Source of the DNA: Macondimonas sp045864775
Lineage (GTDB): Bacteria > Pseudomonadota > Gammaproteobacteria > UBA5335
DNA: 64,000 nucleotides
Assembly (NCBI GenBank): GCA_045864775.1
Contig: BTVR01000002.1
Location: forward strand, 558,001-622,000
Direction of reading: 5' to 3'
The position numbers were made by a program, and so were the translations under genes. The notes under the pieces are model-generated. The model was not told where the DNA came from. It was given only the letters and a program-made list of their open reading frames with translations, and did no database searches. Below, in pieces: positions 28,705 to 36,949 of this stretch (its first letter is position 1; each line of letters begins with the position of its first letter).

Positions 28705-29523
28705 TCAAGGCGCATGAACTTGTATGTATCCACGATTTTCGCCGGTATCGAATGTGCGCATGCCGTTAACCAACGTCGCCGCCGACATCCAGACCCAGCC
28801 GGCGCCTACGGGATTCACGTCCAGCACGAGGAACGAGTCGGACGCTTCGTCATACGCACCCAACGGGGAAAGATGTCCCCCGCCGTGCTGGCCGACCGCA
28901 TCGCGTTTGTATGAGATGATGACGTAGTCACCGCGACGCTTGAGATTTTCAGCCAACTCGAAACGAACGGTTTGTTCGTCTGCCTCGTCGTCCACGATGG
29001 TGAGTCTGGTGCTCGCCCCGTTTGCCCTGAGCATTTCATCGAGCTGGCGGAGCTGGTAGCCGAAATCCTGGAGCCGTTTGCCGTTGATCGTGACCGGCTC
29101 ACCGAAGACCTGCGCGCGCGTCTTCTGACCCTTCGCTATCACGTTATCCTGAGTGAAACGCGCAATGGTCGGGTCGAAGTTGCTCGGAACGTACTTGAGG
29201 TCCCCGGCAGCCAAGCGGCTGCGATCCCGGGGGAGATCAGCGTCCCGGCCCCGAGCGGCATTGAGCACGATGGCGGCTGACGTAGGCCCACAAAAAGCGC
29301 CGTTCGACTGCGGCTCGAATTGATTGCTGAGCATCGGAAAATCGACTTTCACATTCGATCTGGCCAAGCGGGCGAGGTCCTCGTCGGAAGCAAATGGCAC
29401 AAGCTCCTGAACGACGCTCGCCGGCGCATCATCGCGAGCGAGGGCCGGAAGCTGGGCCGTCGCGAGCAAAAATGCAGTGGCGATGCGAACGATGAGCGTG
29501 ATGGCTGACTTCGAGTTTGACAT
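28705..29523 (-). CDS. Secreted phytochelatin-synthase-like peptidase (papain fold)
   Basis: 272 residues. The ATG at 29521-29523 is chosen for GGAG six bases upstream and the signal peptide it opens (about 1-30, ending PALARDD). NQFEPQSNGAFCGPTSAAIV matches the phytochelatin synthase active-site region, with catalytic Cys78. His217 (GGGHLSP) and Asp235 (FLVLDVN) complete the triad with the 18-residue spacing of AtPCS1. Bacterial one-domain members mostly hydrolyse glutathione to gamma-Glu-Cys rather than polymerise it. A signal peptide places this one in the periplasm. Cys-to-His spacing (139) is longer than in the cyanobacterial enzyme, implying an insertion. Substrate is inferred. Confidence 0.85.
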   Translation of the reverse strand: MSNSKSAITLIVRIATAFLLATAQLPALARDDAPASVVQELVPFASDEDLARLARSNVKVDFPMLSNQFEPQSNGAFCGPTSAAIVLNAARGRDADLPRDRSRLAAGDLKYVPSNFDPTIARFTQDNVIAKGQKTRAQVFGEPVTINGKRLQDFGYQLRQLDEMLRANGASTRLTIVDDEADEQTVRFELAENLKRRGDYVIISYKRDAVGQHGGGHLSPLGAYDEASDSFLVLDVNPVGAGWVWMSAATLVNGMRTFDTGENRGYIQVHAP

Positions 29524-29991
29524 GGCAATCTCCGTCGTCGATTTTGCCTTTGAGGCAGTGAGAATTTGCGTCTGACGAAAGCGGTTCATCGCCTTTTTTA
29601 TCGCGGCCGATGGCTGCGACCGGTCACGGCGCTCGTGCGAACGCGACCGCGCAGAACGAAAACGTCATCGTTGCTGTTTCCGCGGAATCACGATGACTCC
29701 ATGGATGAGCAGACGCATGGCCCACCCCGACCGGCCGATCACGTTCTTCGCGACCCGAAGATGCTGCGCCCTCGAGCAGGGGCGGCATTCGCGCGTCACA
29801 CGCTGCCGTCCATGTGGCTGCGGATACAAGTACAAGAAATGCCGCCCCAGCTCCGGCTGACCGGGATGGCACCCAGCCGCGACAGCCTATTTCCGATCAG
29901 GCCGAGCGTTCGACGTTGGGGCAGGCAGAAACGCTGAAGGCTTCAGATAGGTCAAGTGTTTGCCGCGCTATGCTCGCGCATGGATCAGGGT
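29524..29991. other. Gap of 468 bases without a confident gene
   Basis: Holds the probable upstream region of the phytochelatin-synthase-like gene and, at 29693-29860, a short reading frame ending in a SEC-C-like motif (listed separately). No promoter or terminator could be assigned with confidence. Base composition is slightly more mixed than in the flanks. Confidence 0.5.
29693..29860 (+). pseudogene. Possible remnant of a SEC-C zinc-motif protein
   Basis: A 55-residue frame from the ATG at 29693 to TGA at 29860 ends with RCRPCGCGYKYKKCRPSSG. This resembles the SEC-C consensus (CPCGSGKKYKKCC) found at the C-terminus of SecA and many small proteins. The first Cys spacing is off by one, Ser is replaced by Cys and the last Cys-Cys is lost, so it may not bind zinc. 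No good ribosome site is visible. A decayed gene end is the simplest reading, but chance similarity is possible. Confidence 0.25.
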
Positions 29992-30798
29992 TCAACCCAG
30001 AAACTGCATCGGCCGGAGCACGAGACATTGGTCCACGCGCCCGATCGGGCCACGGGTGTCGTAGAGCCGTGTGTGGGTGGTGCCGAGACCCGTGGGTTCC
30101 ATGTGGGTCCGGCTTTCGAGGCAGATCCACTCCCCGTCCGGGTAGCGGTTGAGGTGCAGGTCGATGTCGGCGTTGATGCAGCCCATCCTGCCGCCGAGAT
30201 AGAGCTGGCCGATGCCGTTGCCGAAGTCCGACATCATGCCCATGTAGCTGATGGCCGTGGTGGGTTCACCCGCCACCACGTCGGCATCGATCCTCAGCCA
30301 GGCCGTGCCCTCGCCCTTGAAGGCGAACCCCGACACGCGCCGCATCTCGATAGCGGCGTTGAGCCCCGGCGGCCGCTTGCCGGGCTGGCCGCGCCCGCCC
30401 AGAAATCCTTCCGGCGCCAAGCCTTCGGGACCCTCGGGCACGCCGCCCGTTACCACCGCATGGTCCGGTAGTTCGACCGGCTGGACCCGGCCCCGCAGCG
30501 CCGTACTGCGCGCGACTTCCTGGCTGTCCGCCAGCATGCGCGCCTGGATGAGCTGGATGCGCTGGCCGGCACGCAGGGTCTCGGTGACGATCGTGAGGGG
30601 GACGCGCGGCGCCGGCCGGCAGAGGTCATGGGTCAGGCGCAGGATGCGCCACTCGGGGTCGGGTTCGTGCCGGTCGATGACGTGCGCCATGATGCCGGCG
30701 ATCGCGCCGCCGTGCAGCAAACGGCTGTCCCATGGCGAGTTGGTGCGCTCGGTGGGGACATAAAGCTCCCCCTCGCGGTGGTAAAGCGCATCTTTCAT
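29992..30798 (-). CDS. Acyl-CoA thioesterase family protein (double hot-dog)
   Basis: 268 residues with the two-hot-dog layout of TesB-like thioesterases: an N-terminal hot dog with LLHGGAIAGIMAHVID and LTHDLCRPAPRVPLTI, and a C-terminal one with GEPTTAISYMGMMSDFGNG and CINADIDLHLNRYPDGEWI. It probably hydrolyses an acyl-CoA; the chain is unknown. No signal peptide. It follows the VOC gene by 39 bases on the same strand, so the two may form a small operon. It is not part of the conserved housekeeping clusters around it. Confidence 0.82.
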   Translation of the reverse strand: MKDALYHREGELYVPTERTNSPWDSRLLHGGAIAGIMAHVIDRHEPDPEWRILRLTHDLCRPAPRVPLTIVTETLRAGQRIQLIQARMLADSQEVARSTALRGRVQPVELPDHAVVTGGVPEGPEGLAPEGFLGGRGQPGKRPPGLNAAIEMRRVSGFAFKGEGTAWLRIDADVVAGEPTTAISYMGMMSDFGNGIGQLYLGGRMGCINADIDLHLNRYPDGEWICLESRTHMEPTGLGTTHTRLYDTRGPIGRVDQCLVLRPMQFLG

Positions 30799-30837
30799 GG
30801 CGTCATTCCTTTGACGGCAGGCCGGCGTTGCAGCGGC

Positions 30838-31212
30838 TCAGGACTCAGAATCGGGGCGCTCGTCGATGCGCAGGCGATGCCCGTCCGGATCCTCGATTTC
30901 GAAGTGGCGGTGCCCATCGGCCGCGCGGCGCAGATAACCGGCAACGGTGGCGCCTGCTGCGTTGCAGCGTCGGTACAGGGATTCGGCTTCGGCGACCTCG
31001 AAACAGGCCGTGCTGGGGTGCGGTTCGCGCTGCTCGGCGAGGCAGATCTGCCAATCGCCATGGGAGAGGAATGCGCGGCGTTCAGTGTTGATGAACTGGG
31101 CCAGTTCGAGGCCCAGGGCCTGCTCGTAAAAACGGATGGATTTGACCAGATCTCGAACTTCAAGCGCGGCAGTGGCGGGAGATGCACTCGCCCATCGTTG
31201 GGGCACATCCAT
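30838..31212 (-). CDS. VOC family protein (glyoxalase/bleomycin-resistance fold)
   Basis: 124 residues from the ATG at 31210-31212. The betaalphabetabetabeta repeats are seen as LEVRDLVKSIRFYEQALGLE in the first half and CFEVAEAESLYRRCNAAGA followed by HFEIEDPDGHRLRID in the second. This is typical of small VOC proteins that bind or sequester small molecules, or act as lyases or dioxygenases. The first metal-ligand position appears not to be His, so enzymatic metal binding is doubtful. It is divergent from the TonB receptor across a 216-base region with a perfect inverted repeat. Confidence 0.82.
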   Translation of the reverse strand: MDVPQRWASASPATAALEVRDLVKSIRFYEQALGLELAQFINTERRAFLSHGDWQICLAEQREPHPSTACFEVAEAESLYRRCNAAGATVAGYLRRAADGHRHFEIEDPDGHRLRIDERPDSES

Positions 31213-31342
31213 AAAGCGAAGACCTCGACACGGCGCACATGCGCCGTCGCTATGTTGAGACAAGTCGTGTCCACGCGCAAGCGCGCCGCTCGGCCGGCTT
31301 GGCTTCAATCGCCCGCTCGTGTCGGCCGATCGATCCCGGAGG

Positions 31343-31359
31343 TGCGACAAATTGTCGCA
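31343..31359. promoter_or_regulatory. Perfect 17-bp inverted repeat, candidate operator
   Basis: TGCGACAA-A-TTGTCGCA reads identically on both strands except for the central base. It lies 70 bases before the TonB receptor ATG and 131 bases before the VOC start. It is placed to control either or both divergent genes. The cognate regulator is not recognised; it does not match a classical Fur box. Confidence 0.55.
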
Positions 31360-31428
31360 GTCCGCTCAAAGTGCCGGAATCCAAAGGACAATCGCGGACC
31401 TCATTCACAGGGACGGAAAGCATCTTTC

Positions 31429-33504
31429 ATGAAAACGACGCAGCCACCGCTCTTTGGCCTGTTCGCCGTCCTGGCGGCGGTCCTGCCCCCTGGCGCGCAC
31501 GCCGAGGACGAGGCCGGTAATCCGATACTGCCGCCCGTCACGGTCGAGGGAACGGCCAGCAGCCTGATCGTGCCGGACGCGGCGGCGGCCGAGGCGCGCA
31601 TCCGGGAAATCCCCGGCAGCGCGGCCGTGATCGACGCTGAAAGCTATGAGAACACCCGGGCGGTCACGATCAAGGACATGCTGGACTACGTGCCGGGCGT
31701 GTATGCGCAGCCGCGCTACGCCGAGGAACTGCGCCTGTCCATCCGCGGCTCCGGCCTCTCACGCACCTTCCACCTGCGCGGCATCGGGCTGTTCCAGGAT
31801 GGCATTCCCATCAACCTGGCCGACGGCGGCGGCGATTTCCAGGACATCGACCCCCTCGCCTTTCAGTACGTCGAGGTTCTCAAGGGCGCCAACGCGCTCG
31901 AACTGGGTACCGCCGCGCTCGGTGGCGCGATCAATTTCGTGACACCGACCGGATACGACGCCGACCGGCTCAAGCTCCGCCTGGAGGGCGGTAGTTTCAG
32001 TACCGGCCGCGCCCAGATCGCCACCGGCGATGTCATCGGCAAAGGGGATTACTTCCTGTCCGTCAGCCACCTGCGCTCCGACGGCTATCGGGAATTCATG
32101 GACCAGGCCAACACCCGCCTGTTCAGCAACGCCGGCTACCGCCTGAGCGACGACCTGGAGACCCGCTTCTACCTCACCTACGGCGACATCAACCAAGAGA
32201 TCCCGGGGAGCCTGTCCAAGGCCCAGCTCGAGGACGATCCCTCTCAGGCCAATCCCGGCAATGTCCGCAACAACTATCAGCGGGACTGGGAAATTCTGCG
32301 CGTCGCCAACAAGACCACGTGGAAGGGGGAGGATCAGGAAATCACGGGCGGCGTCTATGCCGTCAGCAAGCAGCTCTACCACCCCATCTTCCAGCTCATC
32401 GACCAGGATTCGATGGATTACGGCGCCTATGCCACTCTTCGACAGGACAGCGAACTGGCCGGCCATGCCAACCGGCTGACGGTCGGCACGCGTGTCGGCA
32501 CCGGCGACACCGACAGCCGGCGCTATGTGAACCTCGCCGGTGACTATGGCGATCTCACCTCCAATGCCCGCGAGCAGTCGCGCAATGCCATCCTGTTCGG
32601 CGAGAACCGCACCGAACTCGCGCCGGACTGGACCGGCATCGTTGCGGCGCAGGGGACCTACGCCGAGCGCGATTACGATGACCGCTTCGCCAGCGATGGC
32701 GACCGCAGCGGCACCAAGACCTATCGCGGCCTGAGCCCGCGGCTGGGCTTGCTCTGGGACGCCGCCGAGACGCTGCAGCTGTTCGCCAACGTGAGTCAGG
32801 CCTACGAGCCGCCGACCTTCTCCGAACTCACCCAGAGCATCCCCGGCGTGAGCGGGCTTGCGGACATCGACGCTCAGCGATCCACCACGGTGGAAGTGGG
32901 CAGCCGCGGCGAATGGCAAGCGCTGAGCTGGGATGCCAGCCTCTACCGCAGCTGGGTGCGCGACGAGCTGATGTTCATCGCCCTCGGCGACGGCGGCCAG
33001 AGCGCCGTGGTCAACACCGACAAGACCGTCCATCAAGGCGTGGAACTGGGCGTGGGCGCGAGGCTCGCCGAATTCGACGGCCCGAGCCTCACCAGCCGCC
33101 TCGCCTACACCTACAACGATTTCAAGTTCGACGGCGACCCGCAGTGGGGCGACAACGCCATTCCCGGCATTCCCGATCACTACCTGCGCGCGGAGCTGCG
33201 CTATCGCCATCCGGCGGGATTCGCGCTCGGGCCGAACGTGGAATGGGCGCCGCAGGGTTATCCGATCGACTTCAGGAACAGCCTCGAGACGGACGCCTAC
33301 GCGCTGCTGGGGCTCACGGCCAGCTACGAGATCACGCGCCAGATCGAGATCTTTCTCGATGCACGCAACCTGACCGACGAGAAATATGCCGCCACCACCG
33401 GGCTCATCACCGAACCGGCCGTGGGCGCGTTCGGCCCCAACACCGCCCAGTTCATTCCGGGCGACGGCCGGGCGGTCTACGCCGGACTGACCATGCGCTG
33501 GTGA
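31429..33504 (+). CDS. TonB-dependent outer membrane receptor (FecA-like group)
   Basis: 691 residues. Signal peptide about 1-25 (ending GAHA). A TonB-box-like LPPVTVEG lies near residue 32. The plug domain (about 55-165) has AVTIKDMLDYVPGVYAQ, LSIRGSGLSRTFHLRGIG and VEVLKGANALELGTAALGG. The 22-strand barrel ends with AVYAGLTMRW, a terminal aromatic residue as expected. It imports a scarce nutrient, probably an iron or other metal chelate, using TonB energy. The substrate cannot be read from sequence. No TonB/ExbBD is adjacent. A terminator follows directly. Confidence 0.93.
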   Translation: MKTTQPPLFGLFAVLAAVLPPGAHAEDEAGNPILPPVTVEGTASSLIVPDAAAAEARIREIPGSAAVIDAESYENTRAVTIKDMLDYVPGVYAQPRYAEELRLSIRGSGLSRTFHLRGIGLFQDGIPINLADGGGDFQDIDPLAFQYVEVLKGANALELGTAALGGAINFVTPTGYDADRLKLRLEGGSFSTGRAQIATGDVIGKGDYFLSVSHLRSDGYREFMDQANTRLFSNAGYRLSDDLETRFYLTYGDINQEIPGSLSKAQLEDDPSQANPGNVRNNYQRDWEILRVANKTTWKGEDQEITGGVYAVSKQLYHPIFQLIDQDSMDYGAYATLRQDSELAGHANRLTVGTRVGTGDTDSRRYVNLAGDYGDLTSNAREQSRNAILFGENRTELAPDWTGIVAAQGTYAERDYDDRFASDGDRSGTKTYRGLSPRLGLLWDAAETLQLFANVSQAYEPPTFSELTQSIPGVSGLADIDAQRSTTVEVGSRGEWQALSWDASLYRSWVRDELMFIALGDGGQSAVVNTDKTVHQGVELGVGARLAEFDGPSLTSRLAYTYNDFKFDGDPQWGDNAIPGIPDHYLRAELRYRHPAGFALGPNVEWAPQGYPIDFRNSLETDAYALLGLTASYEITRQIEIFLDARNLTDEKYAATTGLITEPAVGAFGPNTAQFIPGDGRAVYAGLTMRW

Positions 33505-33523
33505 GTCTGCCCATCCGGAACCC

Positions 33524-33555
33524 GGGCGCTGCAGACGCTGCGGCGCCCGCTTTTT
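33524..33555 (+). terminator. Rho-independent terminator after TonB receptor
   Basis: Stem GGGCGC (33524-33529) pairs with GCGCCC (33543-33548), extended inside by TGCAG/CTGC, and is followed by GC and five T. It lies 20 bases after the receptor stop and separates it from convergent lspA. Confidence 0.75.
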
Positions 33556-33588
33556 CCCAGGGCTTCCCGACGTCCCTGACCACAGCCT

Positions 33589-34116
33589 TCAGTCCCCGCC
33601 CTCGCGAAAACTCATCCAGACGTAGAGCGCCGCGCCGATCGTGATGGCCGAATCGGCGAGATTGAAGGCGGGCCAGTACCAGTCGCGGTAATAGAGTTGG
33701 ATGAAGTCGATGACGTGGCCGTGCAGCGCCCGGTCGACCGCATTGCCGATGGCGCCGCCGAGGATGAGGGTGTAGGCGAGCGGCCAGAGGATTTCCCGCG
33801 CCGGACGCAGCAGCAGCCAGCGCAGCAGCACGCCGCCCACGACCAGCGCCAGAGCCAGAAAGAACCAGCGCTGCCAGCCGCCGGCGCCGGCCAGAAAGCT
33901 GAACGCGGCGCCAGGATTGTAGGCCAGCGTCAGATTGAAAAAGCTCGGCACGACCGCGTGCGGCGTGTAGGGCGCGAGCAGGGCTTCGGCGAGTTGCTTG
34001 CTGGCCTGATCCAGTCCCACGAGCGCCGCCACCAGCCCCAGCCAGAGCGCCATGCGCCCGGGCCGGTGGAGAATCCGCGGCGCCTGCGGCGCGCCGTCTG
34101 CCGCAGCTTCGCTCAC
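33589..34116 (-). CDS. lspA: Lipoprotein signal peptidase II
   Basis: Inner-membrane aspartyl protease that cuts prolipoproteins before the lipidated Cys. 175 residues with four membrane helices. The catalytic Asp blocks are GNAVDRALHGHVIDF and AFNLADSAITIG. The GTG start at 34114-34116 is inferred from the GTGA overlap with the ileS stop; an internal ATG (MALWLG) 21 codons later is the alternative. Its clients in this window include Pal, the M48 lipoprotein and probably CpoB. Confidence 0.95.
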   Translation of the reverse strand: MSEAAADGAPQAPRILHRPGRMALWLGLVAALVGLDQASKQLAEALLAPYTPHAVVPSFFNLTLAYNPGAAFSFLAGAGGWQRWFFLALALVVGGVLLRWLLLRPAREILWPLAYTLILGGAIGNAVDRALHGHVIDFIQLYYRDWYWPAFNLADSAITIGAALYVWMSFREGGD

Positions 34117-36932
34117 GCCCACTGCCGGTCCTCGCCGGGTCCCTCGACATTGCTGGCGCAGCGCCCGCACAGGTCGGGATGGTCGGGATGGCTGCCGACA
34201 TCGGCGCGGCGATGCCAACAGCGCGGGCACTTGGCGTGCTCGGCGGGTCGGATGGCGATCCACAGCTCATCGCCGCCAGGAAGGGTTGCATGCACCGCCT
34301 CGGGCCCACGCGCCGTCTCCCGGGCGAGACGGACCTCGGAGGTGATCAGCGCAAAGCGCAACTCGCCCGCCAGCGGCGCAAGCGCTTCAAAAAGCTCCTG
34401 GCCGGCATAGAGATCGACCTCGGCCTCGAGATTGGCACCGGCGCCGGTCGCCACACGCCAGCGCTCGAGTTCGGGACCGACGCTTTCGCGTACCGCCAGC
34501 ACGCGCGCCCACAGCGCCTCGTCCGCCGCGACCTCGGGCAGCACGTGCCATTCCGCCAGAAACACAGAGTCCGCGCGCGCGCCGGGCAGATGCCGCCAGA
34601 TTTCCTCGGCCGTGAAGCTCAACACCGGCGCGATCCATCGCGCCAGCGCTTCCGCCAGATGGTGGAGCGCGCTCTGCGCCGAGCGCCGGGCGCGGCTCTC
34701 GGCTGGGGTGGTGTAGAGCCGGTCCTTGATCACATCCAGATAGAACGCGCCCAAGTCCACCGAACAGAAATTGTGGACGTCCTGATAGACACGGTGGAAC
34801 TCGAAACGCGTGTAGGCCTCGCGCAGCCGGTCCTGCAGGGCGCTCGCGCGGTGGATGATCCAGCGATCGAGAGACAACAAGTCAGCGGCGGGAAGCAGGT
34901 CGGTCGCCGGATCGAAGCCCTTGAGATTGGCGAGCAGGAAGCGCGCCGTGTTGCGGATGCGCCGGTAGGCGTCGCTGATGCGGTTCAGGATCTGCTGCGA
35001 GACCGCCATCTCGGCCCGGTAATCGGTGGCCGCCACCCACAGCCGCAGCACGTCGGCGCCGAGGGTGTCCACCACCGCCTGCGGCGCCACCACGTTGCCG
35101 CGCGACTTGGACATCTTCTGGCCTTTCTCATCGACCGTGAAGCCGTGGGTGAGCACGGCGCGATAGGGCGCCTCGCCACGCCGCGCCACCGCGGTCAAGA
35201 GCGAGGACTGGAACCAGCCGCGGTGCTGATCCGATCCCTCCAGATACAGATCGGCCGGAAAGCCCAGCTCCTCGCGCCGTTCGAGCACCGCCGCGCTGCT
35301 CACCCCGGAGTCGAACCAGACATCCAGCGTATCGTTCACCTTCTCATAGTCGGCTGCCTCTGCGCCCAACAGCTCGGCCGGATCGAGATCGAACCAGGCC
35401 TGGATGCCGGCCTGCGCGATGCGCGCGGCGACCTGTTCCATCAGCAGGGCCGTGTCGGGATGCAGCGCGCCGGTGCGGCGATGGACGAACAGGGCCAGCG
35501 GCACGCCCCACAGCCGCTGGCGCGACACGCACCAGTCCGGGCGCTCGGCCACCATGCCGCGGATGCGCTCCTCGCCCCAGGCCGGCAGCCATGTCACGCG
35601 CCCGATCTCGCGCAAGGCCGTATCGCGCAGACCGGCGGCATCCATGGCGATGAACCATTGCGGCGTGGCGCGGAAGATGACCGGCGTCTTGTGCCGCCAG
35701 CAATGCGGATAGCTGTGCCGCAGCCGCTCGACGTGCACCAGCGTGCCGGCCGTCTTGAGCAAGTCGAGCACGGCGTCGTGCGCCGTGAGGACGGGCTTGC
35801 CGGCCAGATCGGGCACATCGGCGCGGTAACGGCCATCCGGCCCCACTGGATTGTCCACTGCCAAACCGTTGCGCTGCCCCACCGCATAGTCGTCCGGACC
35901 GTGCGCGGGGGCGATGTGCACCAGACCCGTGCCGGTGCCAGTGGTCACGAAATCGGCCAGGATCACCGGCACTTCGCGCGCCTGGAACGGATGGCGCAGT
36001 CGCACGCCTTCGAGCGCGGCGCCCGGCCCGTAGGCCAGCACGCGATGGGTCTCGATGCCCCACCGCGCAAGCACGGCGTCGACCTCGGCCTGGGCGACCA
36101 CGAGCCGCTCACGGCCCCGCGCGCCCTCTACCTCGATCAGCACATAGTCCAGCTCGGGATGCACCGCCACGGCCTGATTGGCCGGCAATGTCCAGGTCGT
36201 GGTGGTCCAGATGACGACGGAAACCGGACCCTCGCCCTTGCCCTCGGGCGCGTGCTGCAACCGGGCAAACAGCACTTCGGGTTCCGGGCAGGGGAAGCGC
36301 ACGTCGATGGCGAGCGACTGGTGCTCGGCATACTCCACCTCGGCCTCGGCCAGCGCCGAGCCGCAATCGACACACCAGTGCACCGGCTTGGCCCCGCGCT
36401 GCAGATGGCCGTTGGCGACGATCTGCGCCAGGGCGCGCACAATGTCGGCCTCGTAGGCCGGATCCATGGTGAGGTAAGGATGATCCCAGTCCGCCAGCAC
36501 GCCGAGCCGGATGAAGTCCTCACGCTGACGAGCGACCTGGGCCTCTGCATAGGCGCGGCAGGCGCGGCGGAAGTCCCGCGCGCCGTCCACGCCCGGCTTG
36601 CCCTGCATCTTTTCCACGGCCAATTCGATCGGCAGGCCATGGCAATCCCAGCCCGGCACGTAAGGCACGTCCAGCCCGTCGAGCAGGCGGCTTTTGTTGA
36701 TGATGTCCTTCAGGATCTTGTTGACCGCATGGCCGATGTGGATCTCGCCATTGGCATAGGGCGGCCCGTCGTGCAGCACGAAACGCGGGCGGCCCGCGCG
36801 CGCCGCACGCACCTGAGCATAAAGCCGGGTCTGTTGCCAATGCGCGAGCAGCGCCGGCTCGCGCCGGGCGAGGTCGGCCTTCATGGGAAAATCGGTGCCG
36901 GGCAGATTGAGCGTTTGCTTGTAATCCATGGG
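34113..36932 (-). CDS. ileS: Isoleucyl-tRNA synthetase
   Basis: Charges tRNA-Ile. 939 residues, E. coli 938. The HIGH motif is in GEIHIGHAVNK, the CP1 editing domain is central, and KMSKSRG is near residue 600. The C-terminal zinc knuckle is CPRCWH...CGRC. The start MDYKQTLNLPGTDFPMKADL matches the family. An in-frame ATG seven codons upstream overlaps the ribF stop and could also be used. Order ribF-ileS-lspA is conserved in gammaproteobacteria. Confidence 0.97.
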   Translation of the reverse strand, partial: PMDYKQTLNLPGTDFPMKADLARREPALLAHWQQTRLYAQVRAARAGRPRFVLHDGPPYANGEIHIGHAVNKILKDIINKSRLLDGLDVPYVPGWDCHGLPIELAVEKMQGKPGVDGARDFRRACRAYAEAQVARQREDFIRLGVLADWDHPYLTMDPAYEADIVRALAQIVANGHLQRGAKPVHWCVDCGSALAEAEVEYAEHQSLAIDVRFPCPEPEVLFARLQHAPEGKGEGPVSVVIWTTTTWTLPANQAVAVHPELDYVLIEVEGARGRERLVVAQAEVDAVLARWGIETHRVLAYGPGAALEGVRLRHPFQAREVPVILADFVTTGTGTGLVHIAPAHGPDDYAVGQRNGLAVDNPVGPDGRYRADVPDLAGKPVLTAHDAVLDLLKTAGTLVHVERLRHSYPHCWRHKTPVIFRATPQWFIAMDAAGLRDTALREIGRVTWLPAWGEERIRGMVAERPDWCVSRQRLWGVPLALFVHRRTGALHPDTALLMEQVAARIAQAGIQAWFDLDPAELLGAEAADYEKVNDTLDVWFDSGVSSAAVLERREELGFPADLYLEGSDQHRGWFQSSLLTAVARRGEAPYRAVLTHGFTVDEKGQKMSKSRGNVVAPQAVVDTLGADVLRLWVAATDYRAEMAVSQQILNRISDAYRRIRNTARFLLANLKGFDPATDLLPAADLLSLDRWIIHRASALQDRLREAYTRFEFHRVYQDVHNFCSVDLGAFYLDVIKDRLYTTPAESRARRSAQSALHHLAEALARWIAPVLSFTAEEIWRHLPGARADSVFLAEWHVLPEVAADEALWARVLAVRESVGPELERWRVATGAGANLEAEVDLYAGQELFEALAPLAGELRFALITSEVRLARETARGPEAVHATLPGGDELWIAIRPAEHAKCPRCWHRRADVGSHPDHPDLCGRCASNVEGPGEDRQWA

Positions 36933-36949
36933 TCTCTCGGTCGACCGGG

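Noticed and set aside
29566..29937. 123-residue frame in the gap after the phytochelatin-synthase-like gene
   Set aside because: No ribosome site, Arg/Pro-rich chance-like sequence, and it begins inside the upstream region of the opposite gene.
31343..31359. The inverted repeat as a Fur box
   Set aside because: It lacks the GATAAT hexamers and AT-rich character of Fur sites, so no regulator name is assigned.
30628..31428. N-terminal extension of the TonB receptor frame by 267 residues
   Set aside because: The extension is antisense to the thioesterase and VOC genes; a proper signal peptide begins only at 31429.
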